Assembly: GCF_903181435.1 (NCBI RefSeq)
Contig: NZ_CAEUHO010000001.1
Span: 1,426,001 to 1,490,000, forward strand
Length of the DNA stretch: 64,000 nucleotides
Direction of reading: 5' to 3'
From: Bacteroides acidifaciens
Lineage (GTDB): Bacteria > Bacteroidota > Bacteroidia > Bacteroidales > Bacteroidaceae
Shown here: positions 1-9,029 of the stretch, in pieces
Layout: each line of letters starts with the position of its first letter
How positions within the stretch are numbered: position 1 is the stretch's first letter
The notes under the pieces: model-generated
What the model saw: the letters and a program-made list of their open reading frames with translations, nothing else
What the model was told of the DNA's origin: nothing
Databases searched by the model: none
Position numbers and translations under genes: made by a program

Positions 1-771
1 CAACATGGTGAAGGGACAATGTATTATCACAACGGCGACTTGTATGTAGGCAACTGGGTGAATGACAAGCGTGAAGGCAAAGGTACTTATACCTGGGCGA
101 ACGGCGCTAAATATAACGGTCACTGGAAGAACGACAAGAAAAACGGCAAAGGTACCATGAACTGGGATGATGGCTGTAAGTATGACGGTGACTGGAAGGA
201 TGATGTACGCCACGGCAAAGGGGTATTTGAATATACCAACGGTGATAAATATGAAGGAGACTGGGCGGATGATATTCAACATGGTAAAGGTACCTACTTC
301 TTCCACACGGGCGACCGCTATGAAGGTTCTTATCTCTTGGGCGAACGTACCGGCGCAGGTGTTTACTATCATGCTAATGGTGATAAATATGTAGGAAACT
401 TCAAAGATGGCATGCAAGATGGTAGAGGTACTTTTACTTGGTCGAATGGTGCTGTGTATGAAGGTGACTGGAAGAATAATAAACGTGACGGAAAGGGTGT
501 CTACAAATGGAGCAATGGTGACGTTTACGAAGGTGATTGGAAAGATAACCGTCCGAACGGGCAAGGTACTTTGAAGACTGTTGCGGGGATGCAATATAAA
601 GGTGGCTTCGTTGATGGACTGGAAGAAGGGCAGGGTGTGCAAATCGACAAAGATGGCAACCGTTTCGAGGGCTTCTTCAAACAAGGAAAAAAGAATGGTC
701 CTTTCGTGGAAACTGATAAGGACGGAAAGGTTATCAAGAAAGGAACCTATAAATTTGGAAGACTTCAATAA
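1..771 (+). CDS. MORN-repeat protein, 5' end outside window
   Basis: The reading frame is open from base 1, so the true start lies upstream and the first visible ATG at 19 is probably internal. What is visible is about ten to eleven tandem MORN units of roughly 23 residues with the pattern YxGxWxxxxxxGxGxxxxxxG. The C-terminal 40 residues are more charged and less regular. MORN repeats form elongated beta-hairpin rods used as scaffolds or for lipid or protein contact. No enzyme domain is visible in the part present. It converges on prs, with a long hairpin between the two genes. The repeat call is certain; the cellular role is unknown. Confidence 0.9.
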   Translation, partial: QHGEGTMYYHNGDLYVGNWVNDKREGKGTYTWANGAKYNGHWKNDKKNGKGTMNWDDGCKYDGDWKDDVRHGKGVFEYTNGDKYEGDWADDIQHGKGTYFFHTGDRYEGSYLLGERTGAGVYYHANGDKYVGNFKDGMQDGRGTFTWSNGAVYEGDWKNNKRDGKGVYKWSNGDVYEGDWKDNRPNGQGTLKTVAGMQYKGGFVDGLEEGQGVQIDKDGNRFEGFFKQGKKNGPFVETDKDGKVIKKGTYKFGRLQ

Positions 772-777
772 ATTGAG

Positions 778-857
778 AAATTGAGAATTAAAAATTGAAA
801 AATTCTATGCAACGCCATGGCGTTAGCTCTTATTTCTCAATTTTTAATTCTCAATTT
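778..857. terminator. Long AT-rich hairpin between convergent genes
   Basis: A perfect 21-bp inverted repeat (778-798 and 837-857, word AATTGAGAATTAAAAATTGA) encloses a 14-bp perfect palindrome AACGCCATGGCGTT at 811-824. The word AATTGAGA is also repeated directly on the left. It lies between the convergent MORN and prs genes, where it could terminate transcription from both sides. Its size and internal repetition exceed an ordinary terminator (see findings). Confidence 0.7.
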
Positions 858-862
858 TTAAT

Positions 863-1801
863 TTAGATTATGTATTGTGAACTGATAGATTCGTTATTCA
901 TAACGCGTTTGATAGTTTCTGCAAACATATCAGCAATACTCAACTGTTTTACTTTCGCGCATTTCTTGGTGTAAGGGATACTGTCGGTAAACACCATTTC
1001 AGTCAGACCGGACTCCTGTACACGGAAAGATGCCGGGTCGGACATCACACAGTGACTGGCAATGGCACGTACGGATGCTGCACCTGCTTCCATCATGATG
1101 TTGGCAGCTTTGGTGATTGTTCCTGCGGTGTCTACAATATCGTCAACCAAGACAACGTTTTTACCTTTCACATCACCAATGATTTGCATGGAAGCGACTT
1201 CATTAGCTTTTTCACGTGACTTGTTGCAAAGTACCAATGGAACACCAAGGTATTTGGAGAAAGTGCTGGCACGTTTTGAACCGCCTACGTCTGGTGTAGC
1301 AATCACCAGGTCTTCCAGTTGCAATGACTGGATGTAGGGGAGGAATACGGCTGATGCATACAAGTGGTCTACCGGGATATTGAAGAATCCCTGAATCTGG
1401 TCTGCATGCAAGTCCATGGTAATCAGTCGGTCGATACCTGCAACAGAAAGCAGGTCGGCTACCAACTTAGCTCCGATAGATACACGGGGTTTGTCTTTTC
1501 TGTCCTGACGGGCCCATCCGAAATAAGGGATTACGGCTACAACGCTCTTTGCAGATGCGCGCTTTGCAGCGTCAATCATCAGGAGAAGTTCCATTAAGTT
1601 GTCTGAGTTAGGGAAAGTGGATTGAACCAGGAATACGTGTGCGCCACGAATGGACTCTTCATATGAAACCGCAAATTCACCATCGGCAAAATGGGTAATG
1701 TTCATATTTCCCAGAGGGCAATCCAGGCTTGCGCAGATTTTTTCTGCAAGATATCTCGAGTTCGTTCCCGAGAATACCATAAAGGGTGCTTTTTCGCTCA
1801 T
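863..1801 (-). CDS. prs: Ribose-phosphate pyrophosphokinase
   Basis: Makes PRPP from ribose 5-phosphate and ATP in the cytosol, feeding purine, pyrimidine, NAD, His and Trp synthesis. At 312 residues it has the usual full length. Visible motifs are the N-terminal FSGTNSRYLAEKI segment, the flexible-loop region YFGWARQDRK, the metal-binding MDLHADQIQGFF and the PRPP loop VVLVDDIVDTAGT. The start ATG at 1801 follows a TACCTTTG -7 box at 1847-1840. The gene stands alone and converges with the MORN gene. Confidence 0.97.
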   Translation of the reverse strand: MSEKAPFMVFSGTNSRYLAEKICASLDCPLGNMNITHFADGEFAVSYEESIRGAHVFLVQSTFPNSDNLMELLLMIDAAKRASAKSVVAVIPYFGWARQDRKDKPRVSIGAKLVADLLSVAGIDRLITMDLHADQIQGFFNIPVDHLYASAVFLPYIQSLQLEDLVIATPDVGGSKRASTFSKYLGVPLVLCNKSREKANEVASMQIIGDVKGKNVVLVDDIVDTAGTITKAANIMMEAGAASVRAIASHCVMSDPASFRVQESGLTEMVFTDSIPYTKKCAKVKQLSIADMFAETIKRVMNNESISSQYII

Positions 1802-1839
1802 TTTGTAATAGATGTTTTACCTATTTGTTAATTTGCCTG

Positions 1840-1847
1840 CAAAGGTA
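1840..1847 (-). promoter_or_regulatory. Putative -7 box for prs
   Basis: TACCTTTG followed by C on the minus strand matches the Bacteroides TAnnTTTG consensus and lies about 40 nt before the prs ATG. No clear -33 TTTG was seen at the usual distance. Confidence 0.5.
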
Positions 1848-1921
1848 GGAATTTCTCTTATTATTTAGAAGGACTTATTGTATAAAAAATATTTTTCTCT
1901 CCAACTTATCGGAAATATTTG

Positions 1922-1929
1922 TAGATTTG
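1922..1929 (+). promoter_or_regulatory. Putative -7 box for the double kinase gene
   Basis: TAGATTTG then C matches TAnnTTTG and lies about 50 nt before the ATG at 1982. The -33 element is not obvious. Confidence 0.45.
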
Positions 1930-1981
1930 CAATAAATAATGGAGTATATCCATTATCCGTTGTTAATTATCCAATGATAAA

Positions 1982-4900
1982 ATGAGTTCACGCTTTCCTT
2001 TATATATAATAAGTGTAGTGCTGTTCGCCTCTTTCTTCTCGTGCACTGATATGGTGCCGACCAAAGAGGTGCGTCTGATTGACTCACTGAACGGGAAAGC
2101 ATATGCTTTTCGTTACCGGAATCTTGATTCTTCTTATAAATATGCCGAGCAGGCTTATCGTCAAGTAAGCTTATATAAGTCGGGGAAAGCCGAAGCTTCA
2201 AATAACCTGGGATTCTGGGCTTACATGAACATGAATTTCGACCGTGCCGAAGCTTTGCACAAAGAGGTGTACAAACTGACCAAGAATGAACTCGAACTCT
2301 TGATTGCGGACATCGGGCTGATGAAAATCTGCCAGCGGACGGCAATGAACAAAGAATTTTATGACTACCGGAATAGTGCGCTGAAACGTATGAAGCGTAT
2401 TCGTGAAGAGAGTGACTTGTTTGCCGACCGGCATGAGAAGCTCCGTCTGGATTATGCTTTCACGGAATTCTTCATTGTTTCTTCCATTTATTACTATTAT
2501 CTCCAGCAACGGCAGGAAGCGATTGCCTCACTCAATCAGATTCCGGAAGATGAAGCACTGGCGGACACTAATCAGTTGCTCTATTATCATTATCTCAAAG
2601 GTTCGGCTTCTTTGGTGGAAGCTGATAAACCGGAGGATAGAAAGCTCCGTGAGTTCGACCATCTTTATTATACCTGGCGGATGGCTGTTCAGAGTAATCA
2701 TTCTTATTTTGAAGGAAATGGTTTGCAAGGGCTTGCGAACCTGATGATTTCTTCTAATAACTTCGATTTTTTTCTGGCGAGGAGAGGACATGCATTAGAC
2801 CAGTTTGACTTGCCGATAGATTCGCTTTTACCTTTGCGGCTGGCACAGCTTGCACTTGAAAAGTTCCGTGAATATGATGACTTATATCAGATTGCCGGAG
2901 CGTATGTGTCTATCGGCAAATATCTGAATACGCATGGGCGATATTCGGAAGCGCTGGATACATTGACGAAAGCATTGGATTGCGTGAACCGGCATCATAT
3001 GCTTTATTATCATAACGAAACGGATACATTGGATAAGCTATATACGTTTGCAGAAGGGGATACGACTTATACCGGGGTGCCTTGGATTACGCAGGAGAAC
3101 GTAAAGACTGTTCCCGAATGGATTTCAAGAATCCGGGAACAACTGAGCGTGTCGTATGCAGGGCTGGGGATGAAGTATGCATCTGACTACAATCGGAATA
3201 TATATCTGGATATTCTGAACTTTACGCGTCAGGACAAGGAGTTGGAGAGCCGTTATGTTTCATTGGAAGCCGGTTCGCGGCAGATGACGCTTGTACTTTC
3301 TTTGGTGATTGCCGGATTGGTGCTGGTGGTTATTCTTTGGTGGTTCTTCAATAAGCGTTCCAAGATAAAGAATCAGATTGACGTAGAACGCCTGCAACAG
3401 ATTCTCGGGCTTTGCCGCGATATTACTTCTTCTATTCCGATGAATGTTCCGTTGATTCAACAAGGGATAGACCAGTTGTTCGGGAAAGGCAGGATGAGAC
3501 TGGAGATTCCTGAAGACGAAGAGGGGAAAGCGGCGCTTGTCCCTATGCATCGGCTGAATCGGGATGAAAAGGCTTTGGTGCATGTGTTGGAGCCTTATAT
3601 TATTTGGGCAGTTGACAACGAGCAGATGGTGGAAGCATTGAGCGACGAACGGATGCAGTTGGAAAAGCAGCGGTATATCTACGAACAGCATATTGCGGGA
3701 AATAAGCGTCAGAATCTGATAAAGAAAGCTTGTATGGCTATTGTAAATGGCATCAATCCTTATATCGACCGTATTTTGAATGAAGTGCATAAACTTACGG
3801 AAAAAGGATATATTGATGATGAAAAGATAAAGAAAGAGAAGTATCAGTATATTGACGAACTGGTAACTACGATTAATGAATATAACGATATTCTGGCTCT
3901 GTGGATTAAGATGAAGCAAGGAACGTTGAGCCTGAATATTGAAACGTTCAGTCTTGACGAGTTGTTTGAACTGCTGGGGAAAGGACGGCGTGCCTTTGAA
4001 ATGAAAAAGCAGACGTTGGAGATTGAACCGGCTGCCGTCATGGTGAAAGCAGACCGGGCGTTGACTTTGTTTATGATTAATACGCTGGCGGAGAATGCCC
4101 GTAAGTATACTCCGGAAGGAGGAAAGATTAAAGTTTATGCACATACTACGGATACATATGTCGAGATTTCCGTGGAAGATAACGGAAGGGGCATTTCGGA
4201 AGAAGATGTGGCGTGTATCATTGGTGAGAAAGTATATGATTCGCGTGTGATTGGAATAAAGAATGCGGAAGACCCTGAAGAATTGAAAGAAAACAAAGGC
4301 AGTGGTTTCGGGTTGATGAACTGTAAGGGAATCATTGAGAAATATAAGAAAACGAATGAACTGTTCCGGGTGTGCACCTTTGATGTGGAAAGTGAATTGG
4401 GGAAGGGAAGCCGTTTTTATTTCCGTTTGCCTTTGGGGGTACGTAAGGTGGTTGGTGTTTTGCTTTGCCTGTTGCTTCCTATGGGAATGGTATCCTGTCT
4501 GCATGGGCCGGTTCAGCCCATGTCGCAGGATGGAGATTCGATAGTGGTAGCCACTGATTCTACTTATGAGGATTTGTTGGATGCTGCCTCGGACTATGCC
4601 AATGCGGCGTATTTTGCCAATGTGGATGAAAATTACGGGCTTGCTTTACAATATGTGGACTCTGCCATGTTGTTGCTGAATGAGCATTATGAGAAATATG
4701 CGCGTCCTGGACGTTCGCATCGCTATATGAAACTCGTTGGTACGGGAATACCGGCTGAAGTCAGTTGGTGGAACGAAATGTTTGATTCGGATTATCATGT
4801 GATTCTAGATATAAGAAATGAAGCGGCGGTTGCCTTTCTGGCTTTGAAACAATTGGATGCATACAGTTATAATAATTCGGCTTTTACGGATTTATATAAG

Positions 4901-6301
4901 TTGCAGGGAGAAGACCAGACGCTGGAAGCATATTGCAGGCAGTTGGAGCGTTCGAATACCAATAAGACGGTAGGGATTATCCTATGTTTTGTCTTGTTGA
5001 TTATTTCTTTGGTCGGGTATTATTTTCTGTATATGCGGAAGCGTTTGCAGAACCGGTTGAATCTTGAACAGGTGCTTGAAATTAATCAGAAAGTATTCGC
5101 GGCATCTTTAGTCAGGCCGCAGGAACAGGAGTATACGGAAGCGTTGCAACGGGAGGAAAGTACGCTCAAAGAAATTCCGCAGCGTATCGTGGATGAAGCG
5201 TTCGGTTCTGTGAATGAATTGCTGACGATTGACCGGATGGGAATCGCAGTATACAATGAAACGACGCATCGGTTGGAATATGCTTCGCGTCCCGGGCAGG
5301 AAATGCCGGAAATGGTACAACTGTGTTTTGATTCCGGTGAGTATCTCGTTGAACAATATCTTTTGGCTATCCCATTGAAAGTGGAAGTTGGAGGGGAACA
5401 TCAATGTGTCGGCGTATTGTTTCTGGAGCGCCGGGAAGGTTCGGAACAGGAAACTGACCGTTTGCTCTTTGAGCTGGTTGCGCGTTATGTGGCTATTGTG
5501 GTATTTAACGCGGTAGTGAAACTGGCTACGAAATACAGGGATATTGAGTCGGCACACGAAGAGACGCGTCGGGCTTCCTGGGAAGATAGTATGTTGCATG
5601 TGCAGAATATGGTGCTTGACAACTGTCTGTCTACGATTAAACATGAAACGATTTATTATCCGAATAAAATCAAGCAGATTGTAGGACGACTGAATACGCT
5701 GAGTCTTTCAGAAAAGGAAGAGCGCGAAGCAGTGGAGACTATGACCGAACTGATTGAATATTATAAGGGCATATTTACTATCTTGAGTTCGTGCGCTTCC
5801 CGTCAGTTGGAAGAGGTTACTTTCCGGCGTACGGTGATTCCGGTGCAGGAACTTTTTGATGCTGCCGGGAAATATTTCAGGAAGGTAATGAAGAACCGGA
5901 CGGAGAGGATAGAACTGGAGATGGAACCGATAGAAGCGAAGGTGATAGGAGACGTGAACCAGTTGCGTTTTCTATTAGAAAATCTGATTGACGAAGCGTT
6001 GACGGTTCGTCAAGATGGCGTATTGCGTTTGCAGGTTCGCAAGGATGATGGATATATTCGTTTCCTCTTTACGGATACGAGACGTGAAAAGAGTGTAGAG
6101 GAATTGAATCAGTTGTTCTACCCGAATTTGGCACGCATGACTTCCGGTGAGAAAGGGGAATTGTGGGGTACGGAATATTTGGTATGCAAGCAGATTATCC
6201 GTGACCATGACGAATTTGCGGGACGCAGAGGATGCCGTATTAATGCCGAGCCTGCTGCGGGTGGAGGATTTACGGTTTATTTCACTGTTCCGTGCAGATA
6301 A
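1982..6301 (+). CDS. Double histidine kinase-like lipoprotein (DUF5112/DUF5113 type), 1439 aa
   Basis: Probable envelope sensor. Order seen: lipoprotein signal ending FFSC (Cys21), TPR-like helical sensor to about 430, TM segment 435-456, coiled region, then a kinase module with N box around N705 (AENARKY), G1 DNGRG at D733 and G2 GSGFGL. Its H-box position reads VNGINPY, with Asn589 where His is expected. A second hydrophobic segment ending MGMVSC (823-839) looks like a buried lipoprotein signal. It starts a second sensor/TM (about 996-1017) and a GAF-like region, then a second kinase module with an H box at His1221 (KHETIYYP) but an eroded ATPase: N1334 is kept and the G1 DxGxG is lost. The protein looks like two tandem paralogues fused in frame. 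The response regulator follows 33 nt downstream. Domain assignments come from motifs, and phosphotransfer is inferred. Confidence 0.85.
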   Translation: MSSRFPLYIISVVLFASFFSCTDMVPTKEVRLIDSLNGKAYAFRYRNLDSSYKYAEQAYRQVSLYKSGKAEASNNLGFWAYMNMNFDRAEALHKEVYKLTKNELELLIADIGLMKICQRTAMNKEFYDYRNSALKRMKRIREESDLFADRHEKLRLDYAFTEFFIVSSIYYYYLQQRQEAIASLNQIPEDEALADTNQLLYYHYLKGSASLVEADKPEDRKLREFDHLYYTWRMAVQSNHSYFEGNGLQGLANLMISSNNFDFFLARRGHALDQFDLPIDSLLPLRLAQLALEKFREYDDLYQIAGAYVSIGKYLNTHGRYSEALDTLTKALDCVNRHHMLYYHNETDTLDKLYTFAEGDTTYTGVPWITQENVKTVPEWISRIREQLSVSYAGLGMKYASDYNRNIYLDILNFTRQDKELESRYVSLEAGSRQMTLVLSLVIAGLVLVVILWWFFNKRSKIKNQIDVERLQQILGLCRDITSSIPMNVPLIQQGIDQLFGKGRMRLEIPEDEEGKAALVPMHRLNRDEKALVHVLEPYIIWAVDNEQMVEALSDERMQLEKQRYIYEQHIAGNKRQNLIKKACMAIVNGINPYIDRILNEVHKLTEKGYIDDEKIKKEKYQYIDELVTTINEYNDILALWIKMKQGTLSLNIETFSLDELFELLGKGRRAFEMKKQTLEIEPAAVMVKADRALTLFMINTLAENARKYTPEGGKIKVYAHTTDTYVEISVEDNGRGISEEDVACIIGEKVYDSRVIGIKNAEDPEELKENKGSGFGLMNCKGIIEKYKKTNELFRVCTFDVESELGKGSRFYFRLPLGVRKVVGVLLCLLLPMGMVSCLHGPVQPMSQDGDSIVVATDSTYEDLLDAASDYANAAYFANVDENYGLALQYVDSAMLLLNEHYEKYARPGRSHRYMKLVGTGIPAEVSWWNEMFDSDYHVILDIRNEAAVAFLALKQLDAYSYNNSAFTDLYKLQGEDQTLEAYCRQLERSNTNKTVGIILCFVLLIISLVGYYFLYMRKRLQNRLNLEQVLEINQKVFAASLVRPQEQEYTEALQREESTLKEIPQRIVDEAFGSVNELLTIDRMGIAVYNETTHRLEYASRPGQEMPEMVQLCFDSGEYLVEQYLLAIPLKVEVGGEHQCVGVLFLERREGSEQETDRLLFELVARYVAIVVFNAVVKLATKYRDIESAHEETRRASWEDSMLHVQNMVLDNCLSTIKHETIYYPNKIKQIVGRLNTLSLSEKEEREAVETMTELIEYYKGIFTILSSCASRQLEEVTFRRTVIPVQELFDAAGKYFRKVMKNRTERIELEMEPIEAKVIGDVNQLRFLLENLIDEALTVRQDGVLRLQVRKDDGYIRFLFTDTRREKSVEELNQLFYPNLARMTSGEKGELWGTEYLVCKQIIRDHDEFAGRRGCRINAEPAAGGGFTVYFTVPCR

Positions 6302-6334
6302 AAAGAAAACACATAAAAGTTATTAGATAAGGAA

Positions 6335-7063
6335 ATGGAAGAACAGAAGTTTAAAGTTATTATTGTAGAGGATGTAAAACTGGAGTTGAAAGGTACGGAA
6401 GAGATATTCCGTCACGAAATACCGAATGCGGAAGTGATCGGCACTGCCATGACCGAGAGTGAATTTTGGCCGTTGATGGAGGCACAGCTTCCTGACTTGG
6501 TATTGCTGGATTTGGGACTGGGTGGTTCTACTACTATCGGGGTGGATATTTGCCGGAATATATTCAAACGTTATAAGGATGTCCACGTACTGATTTTCAC
6601 TGGTGAAATATTGAATGAAAAGTTATGGGTGGATGTACTGAATGCCGGTGCCGACGGAATTATCCTCAAGACGGGAGAATTACTGACCAAAACAGATGTA
6701 CAGGCTGTGATGGACGGTAAGAAACTGGTTTTCAACTATCCGATTTTGGAAAAGATTGTAGAGCGTTTCAAAAAGTCAGTTGCCAATGATGCGAAGCGTC
6801 AGGAAGCGGTAATCAGCTATGATATCGACGAATATGACGAGCGTTTTCTCCGCCATCTGGCATTGGGATACACGAAAGAGATGATTGCGAACCTGAAAGG
6901 TATGCCTTTTGGTGTGAAATCATTGGAAAAAAGGCAAAACGACCTTATCGGACGTCTCTTTCCAAATGGAGAAAGAGTAGGAGTGAATGCTACCCGATTG
7001 GCTGTTCGTGCTTTGGAATTGCGCATTATTGATTTGGATAATTTGGAAGCCGACGAGGAATAG
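6335..7063 (+). CDS. Response regulator (REC plus LuxR-like helical domain)
   Basis: 242 residues. The N-terminal receiver domain has the acidic pair E12/D13, phospho-acceptor Asp59 in LVLLDLGLGG, Thr89 in IFTGE and Lys112 in ILKTGE, so the phosphorylation site is intact. The C-terminal part (about 160-235) is helical, with a LuxR/sigma-4-like layout (FLRHLALGYTKEMIANL then a recognition-helix-like VKSLEKRQNDL). It lies 33 nt after the double kinase gene and is very probably its partner. DNA targets are not evident. The downstream AbgT-type transporter, 37 nt away on the same strand, is a plausible operon member. Confidence 0.88.
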   Translation: MEEQKFKVIIVEDVKLELKGTEEIFRHEIPNAEVIGTAMTESEFWPLMEAQLPDLVLLDLGLGGSTTIGVDICRNIFKRYKDVHVLIFTGEILNEKLWVDVLNAGADGIILKTGELLTKTDVQAVMDGKKLVFNYPILEKIVERFKKSVANDAKRQEAVISYDIDEYDERFLRHLALGYTKEMIANLKGMPFGVKSLEKRQNDLIGRLFPNGERVGVNATRLAVRALELRIIDLDNLEADEE

Positions 7064-7100
7064 ACAAAGGGAAACTGACGAAGAACAAATCTGAAAAGCG

Positions 7101-8555
7101 ATGAAGACAAAATGGCGCATGCCCCATCCTGCAACGATGTTCATGCTACTGACAATGGCAGTGGTCTTTCTTTCATGGATATGTGATATCTATGGATTGA
7201 AGGTGACATTGCCACAGACCGGTGAAGATATTCGTGTACAAAGCCTGCTGAGTCCGGAAGGAATCCGCTGGTGGTTGAGGAACGCTATCAAGAACTTTAC
7301 AGGGTTTGCTCCGTTGGGCATGGTGATTATTGCCATGTTCGGATTGGGAGTTGCCCAACACTCCGGTTTTATTGATGCATGTATCCGTATGGGGGTGGGC
7401 AACCGCAAGGAGAAGAGGAAAATTATCTTGTGGGTGATTGTTCTAGGATTATTGTCGAATGCTATTGGTGACGGTGGATATATTATCTTATTGCCTATTG
7501 CCGCTATGCTGTTTCAGTGGGTGGGACTTCATCCGATTGCGGGGATTGTGACGGCTTATGTCTCCGTTGCCTGCGGGTATAGTGCCAATATTGTGTTGAG
7601 TACGATGGACCCGTTGCTGGCTCATACCACACAGGAGGCAGCGTTGGCACAAACGGGCTATCAGGGGAATACGGAACCTCTTTGCAATTACTTCTTCATG
7701 AGTGCTTCTACGATAGTAATTACTGCCATTGTTTACTGGGTGACTCAAAAATGGCTTCTTCCCAGATTGGGTAAATATGAAGGAAGTGTGAAGGTGGAAG
7801 CCTATCGTCCCCTGTCCCGTAAAGAGAGACGTGCCATTATGATTTCTATCATCATAGCGGCTATTTATGTAGCTCTTGTTTTATGGCTTACTTTTTCCTC
7901 TTACGGAATTCTGCGGGGTGTGAATGGAGGTTTGATGCATTCGCCGTTCATTGCCGGTATTTTGTTTCTTCTCTCTTTGGGAGCAGGTATCACGGGTATG
8001 GCGTATGGTTTCAGTTCTGGTCGCTATCGCACAGACAATGATGTGATTGAAGGGTTGACGCAGCCCATGAAACTTCTAGGCGTCTATTTCGTAATTGCTT
8101 TCTTTGCCGCTCAAATGTTCGCCTGTTTCGAGTATTCTCATTTGGACAAATGTCTTGCCATAATGGGTGCTGAGTTGCTTTCTTCCTTTGAACCGGCTCC
8201 ATTGGTAGCTTTGGTCCTATTTATCCTGTTTACGGCATTTATCAATCTGATTATGGTATCTGCCACTTCCAAATGGGCTTTCATGTCTTTCATCTTTATT
8301 CCGATGTTTTCGCAGATGGGAATCTCGCCGGACGTAGCACAATGTGCTTTCCGTATTGGAGATAGCTCGACAAATGCCATTACTCCTTTCTTATTTTATA
8401 TGCCTTTGGTGCTGACTTATATGCGGCAGTATGATAAGCAGATTACGTATGGCACATTACTTAAATATACCTGGAGATATTCATTGGCTATCTTGTTTGC
8501 CTGGACGTTACTGTTTATCGTTTGGTATTTGCTGAAAATACCGGTGGGTTTATAA
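7101..8555 (+). CDS. AbgT family transporter
   Basis: 484-residue integral membrane protein with about 11-13 hydrophobic segments. The segment around NAIGDGGYIILLPIAAMLF and the late motif SATSKWAFMSFIFIPMF are characteristic of AbgT. Family members import p-aminobenzoyl-glutamate or export sulfonamide-like compounds using the proton motive force. It probably shares a transcript with the response regulator upstream (37-nt gap). pabB and pabC lie 1.3 kb downstream, a suggestive folate-related neighbourhood, although a tRNA on the other strand intervenes. Substrate not proven. Confidence 0.92.
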   Translation: MKTKWRMPHPATMFMLLTMAVVFLSWICDIYGLKVTLPQTGEDIRVQSLLSPEGIRWWLRNAIKNFTGFAPLGMVIIAMFGLGVAQHSGFIDACIRMGVGNRKEKRKIILWVIVLGLLSNAIGDGGYIILLPIAAMLFQWVGLHPIAGIVTAYVSVACGYSANIVLSTMDPLLAHTTQEAALAQTGYQGNTEPLCNYFFMSASTIVITAIVYWVTQKWLLPRLGKYEGSVKVEAYRPLSRKERRAIMISIIIAAIYVALVLWLTFSSYGILRGVNGGLMHSPFIAGILFLLSLGAGITGMAYGFSSGRYRTDNDVIEGLTQPMKLLGVYFVIAFFAAQMFACFEYSHLDKCLAIMGAELLSSFEPAPLVALVLFILFTAFINLIMVSATSKWAFMSFIFIPMFSQMGISPDVAQCAFRIGDSSTNAITPFLFYMPLVLTYMRQYDKQITYGTLLKYTWRYSLAILFAWTLLFIVWYLLKIPVGL

Positions 8556-8623
8556 TACAAAGAGAGATTGCAAAGTTCCGGTTTTATCAGCCGGAATTTT
8601 TAAAACGTTTAATATCAGCTATT

Positions 8624-8660
8624 TAAAAGAAAAATCCGGTAACATATGAATGTTACCGGA
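8624..8660 (-). terminator. Intrinsic terminator of tRNA-Arg
   Basis: A perfect 10-bp stem (TCCGGTAACA at 8635-8644 with TGTTACCGGA at 8651-8660, 6-nt loop) is followed on the minus strand by a T-rich run TTTTCTTTT. It lies just downstream of the tRNA gene. Confidence 0.8.
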
Positions 8661-8669
8661 TGTTAACTG

Positions 8670-8743
<74 letters not shown>

Positions 8744-8967
8744 ATCCTTATTTGCGGATGCAAAGGTAGTGCTTTTTATGAAATTTCAAAAACTTTTCGT
8801 CACTTTTTTATTTATATTTTTCTTTGTGGCTATGAATCAGTAATTTATGCAGGGATAATATTTCATCTGTTTATGCATTATAAGATGTATGGATAGCGAA
8901 TCATTGTTTTTACGAAGAATAACGAACGTTATATTGCTTTCAAAAAGCTCAAAAAACTTAAATAGGG

Positions 8968-8998
8968 TTGTGTTTTTGTATTATAAGGTTTACTTTTG
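8968..8998 (+). promoter_or_regulatory. Promoter of the TPR protein gene
   Basis: TTG at 8968-8970, 20-nt spacer, TACTTTTG at 8991-8998. This fits the Bacteroides TTTG/TAnnTTTG pattern. The 5' leader would be about 25 nt. Confidence 0.6.
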
Positions 8999-9029
8999 AA
9001 CAATAAACAACTAAAAACACATATAAGTT

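Noticed and set aside
3260..4504. 414-codon open frame on the minus strand within the double kinase gene
   Set aside because: Antisense to a gene with clear kinase motifs. The protein is rich in His, Phe, Ile and Arg without any domain pattern, and no promoter or operon context supports it.
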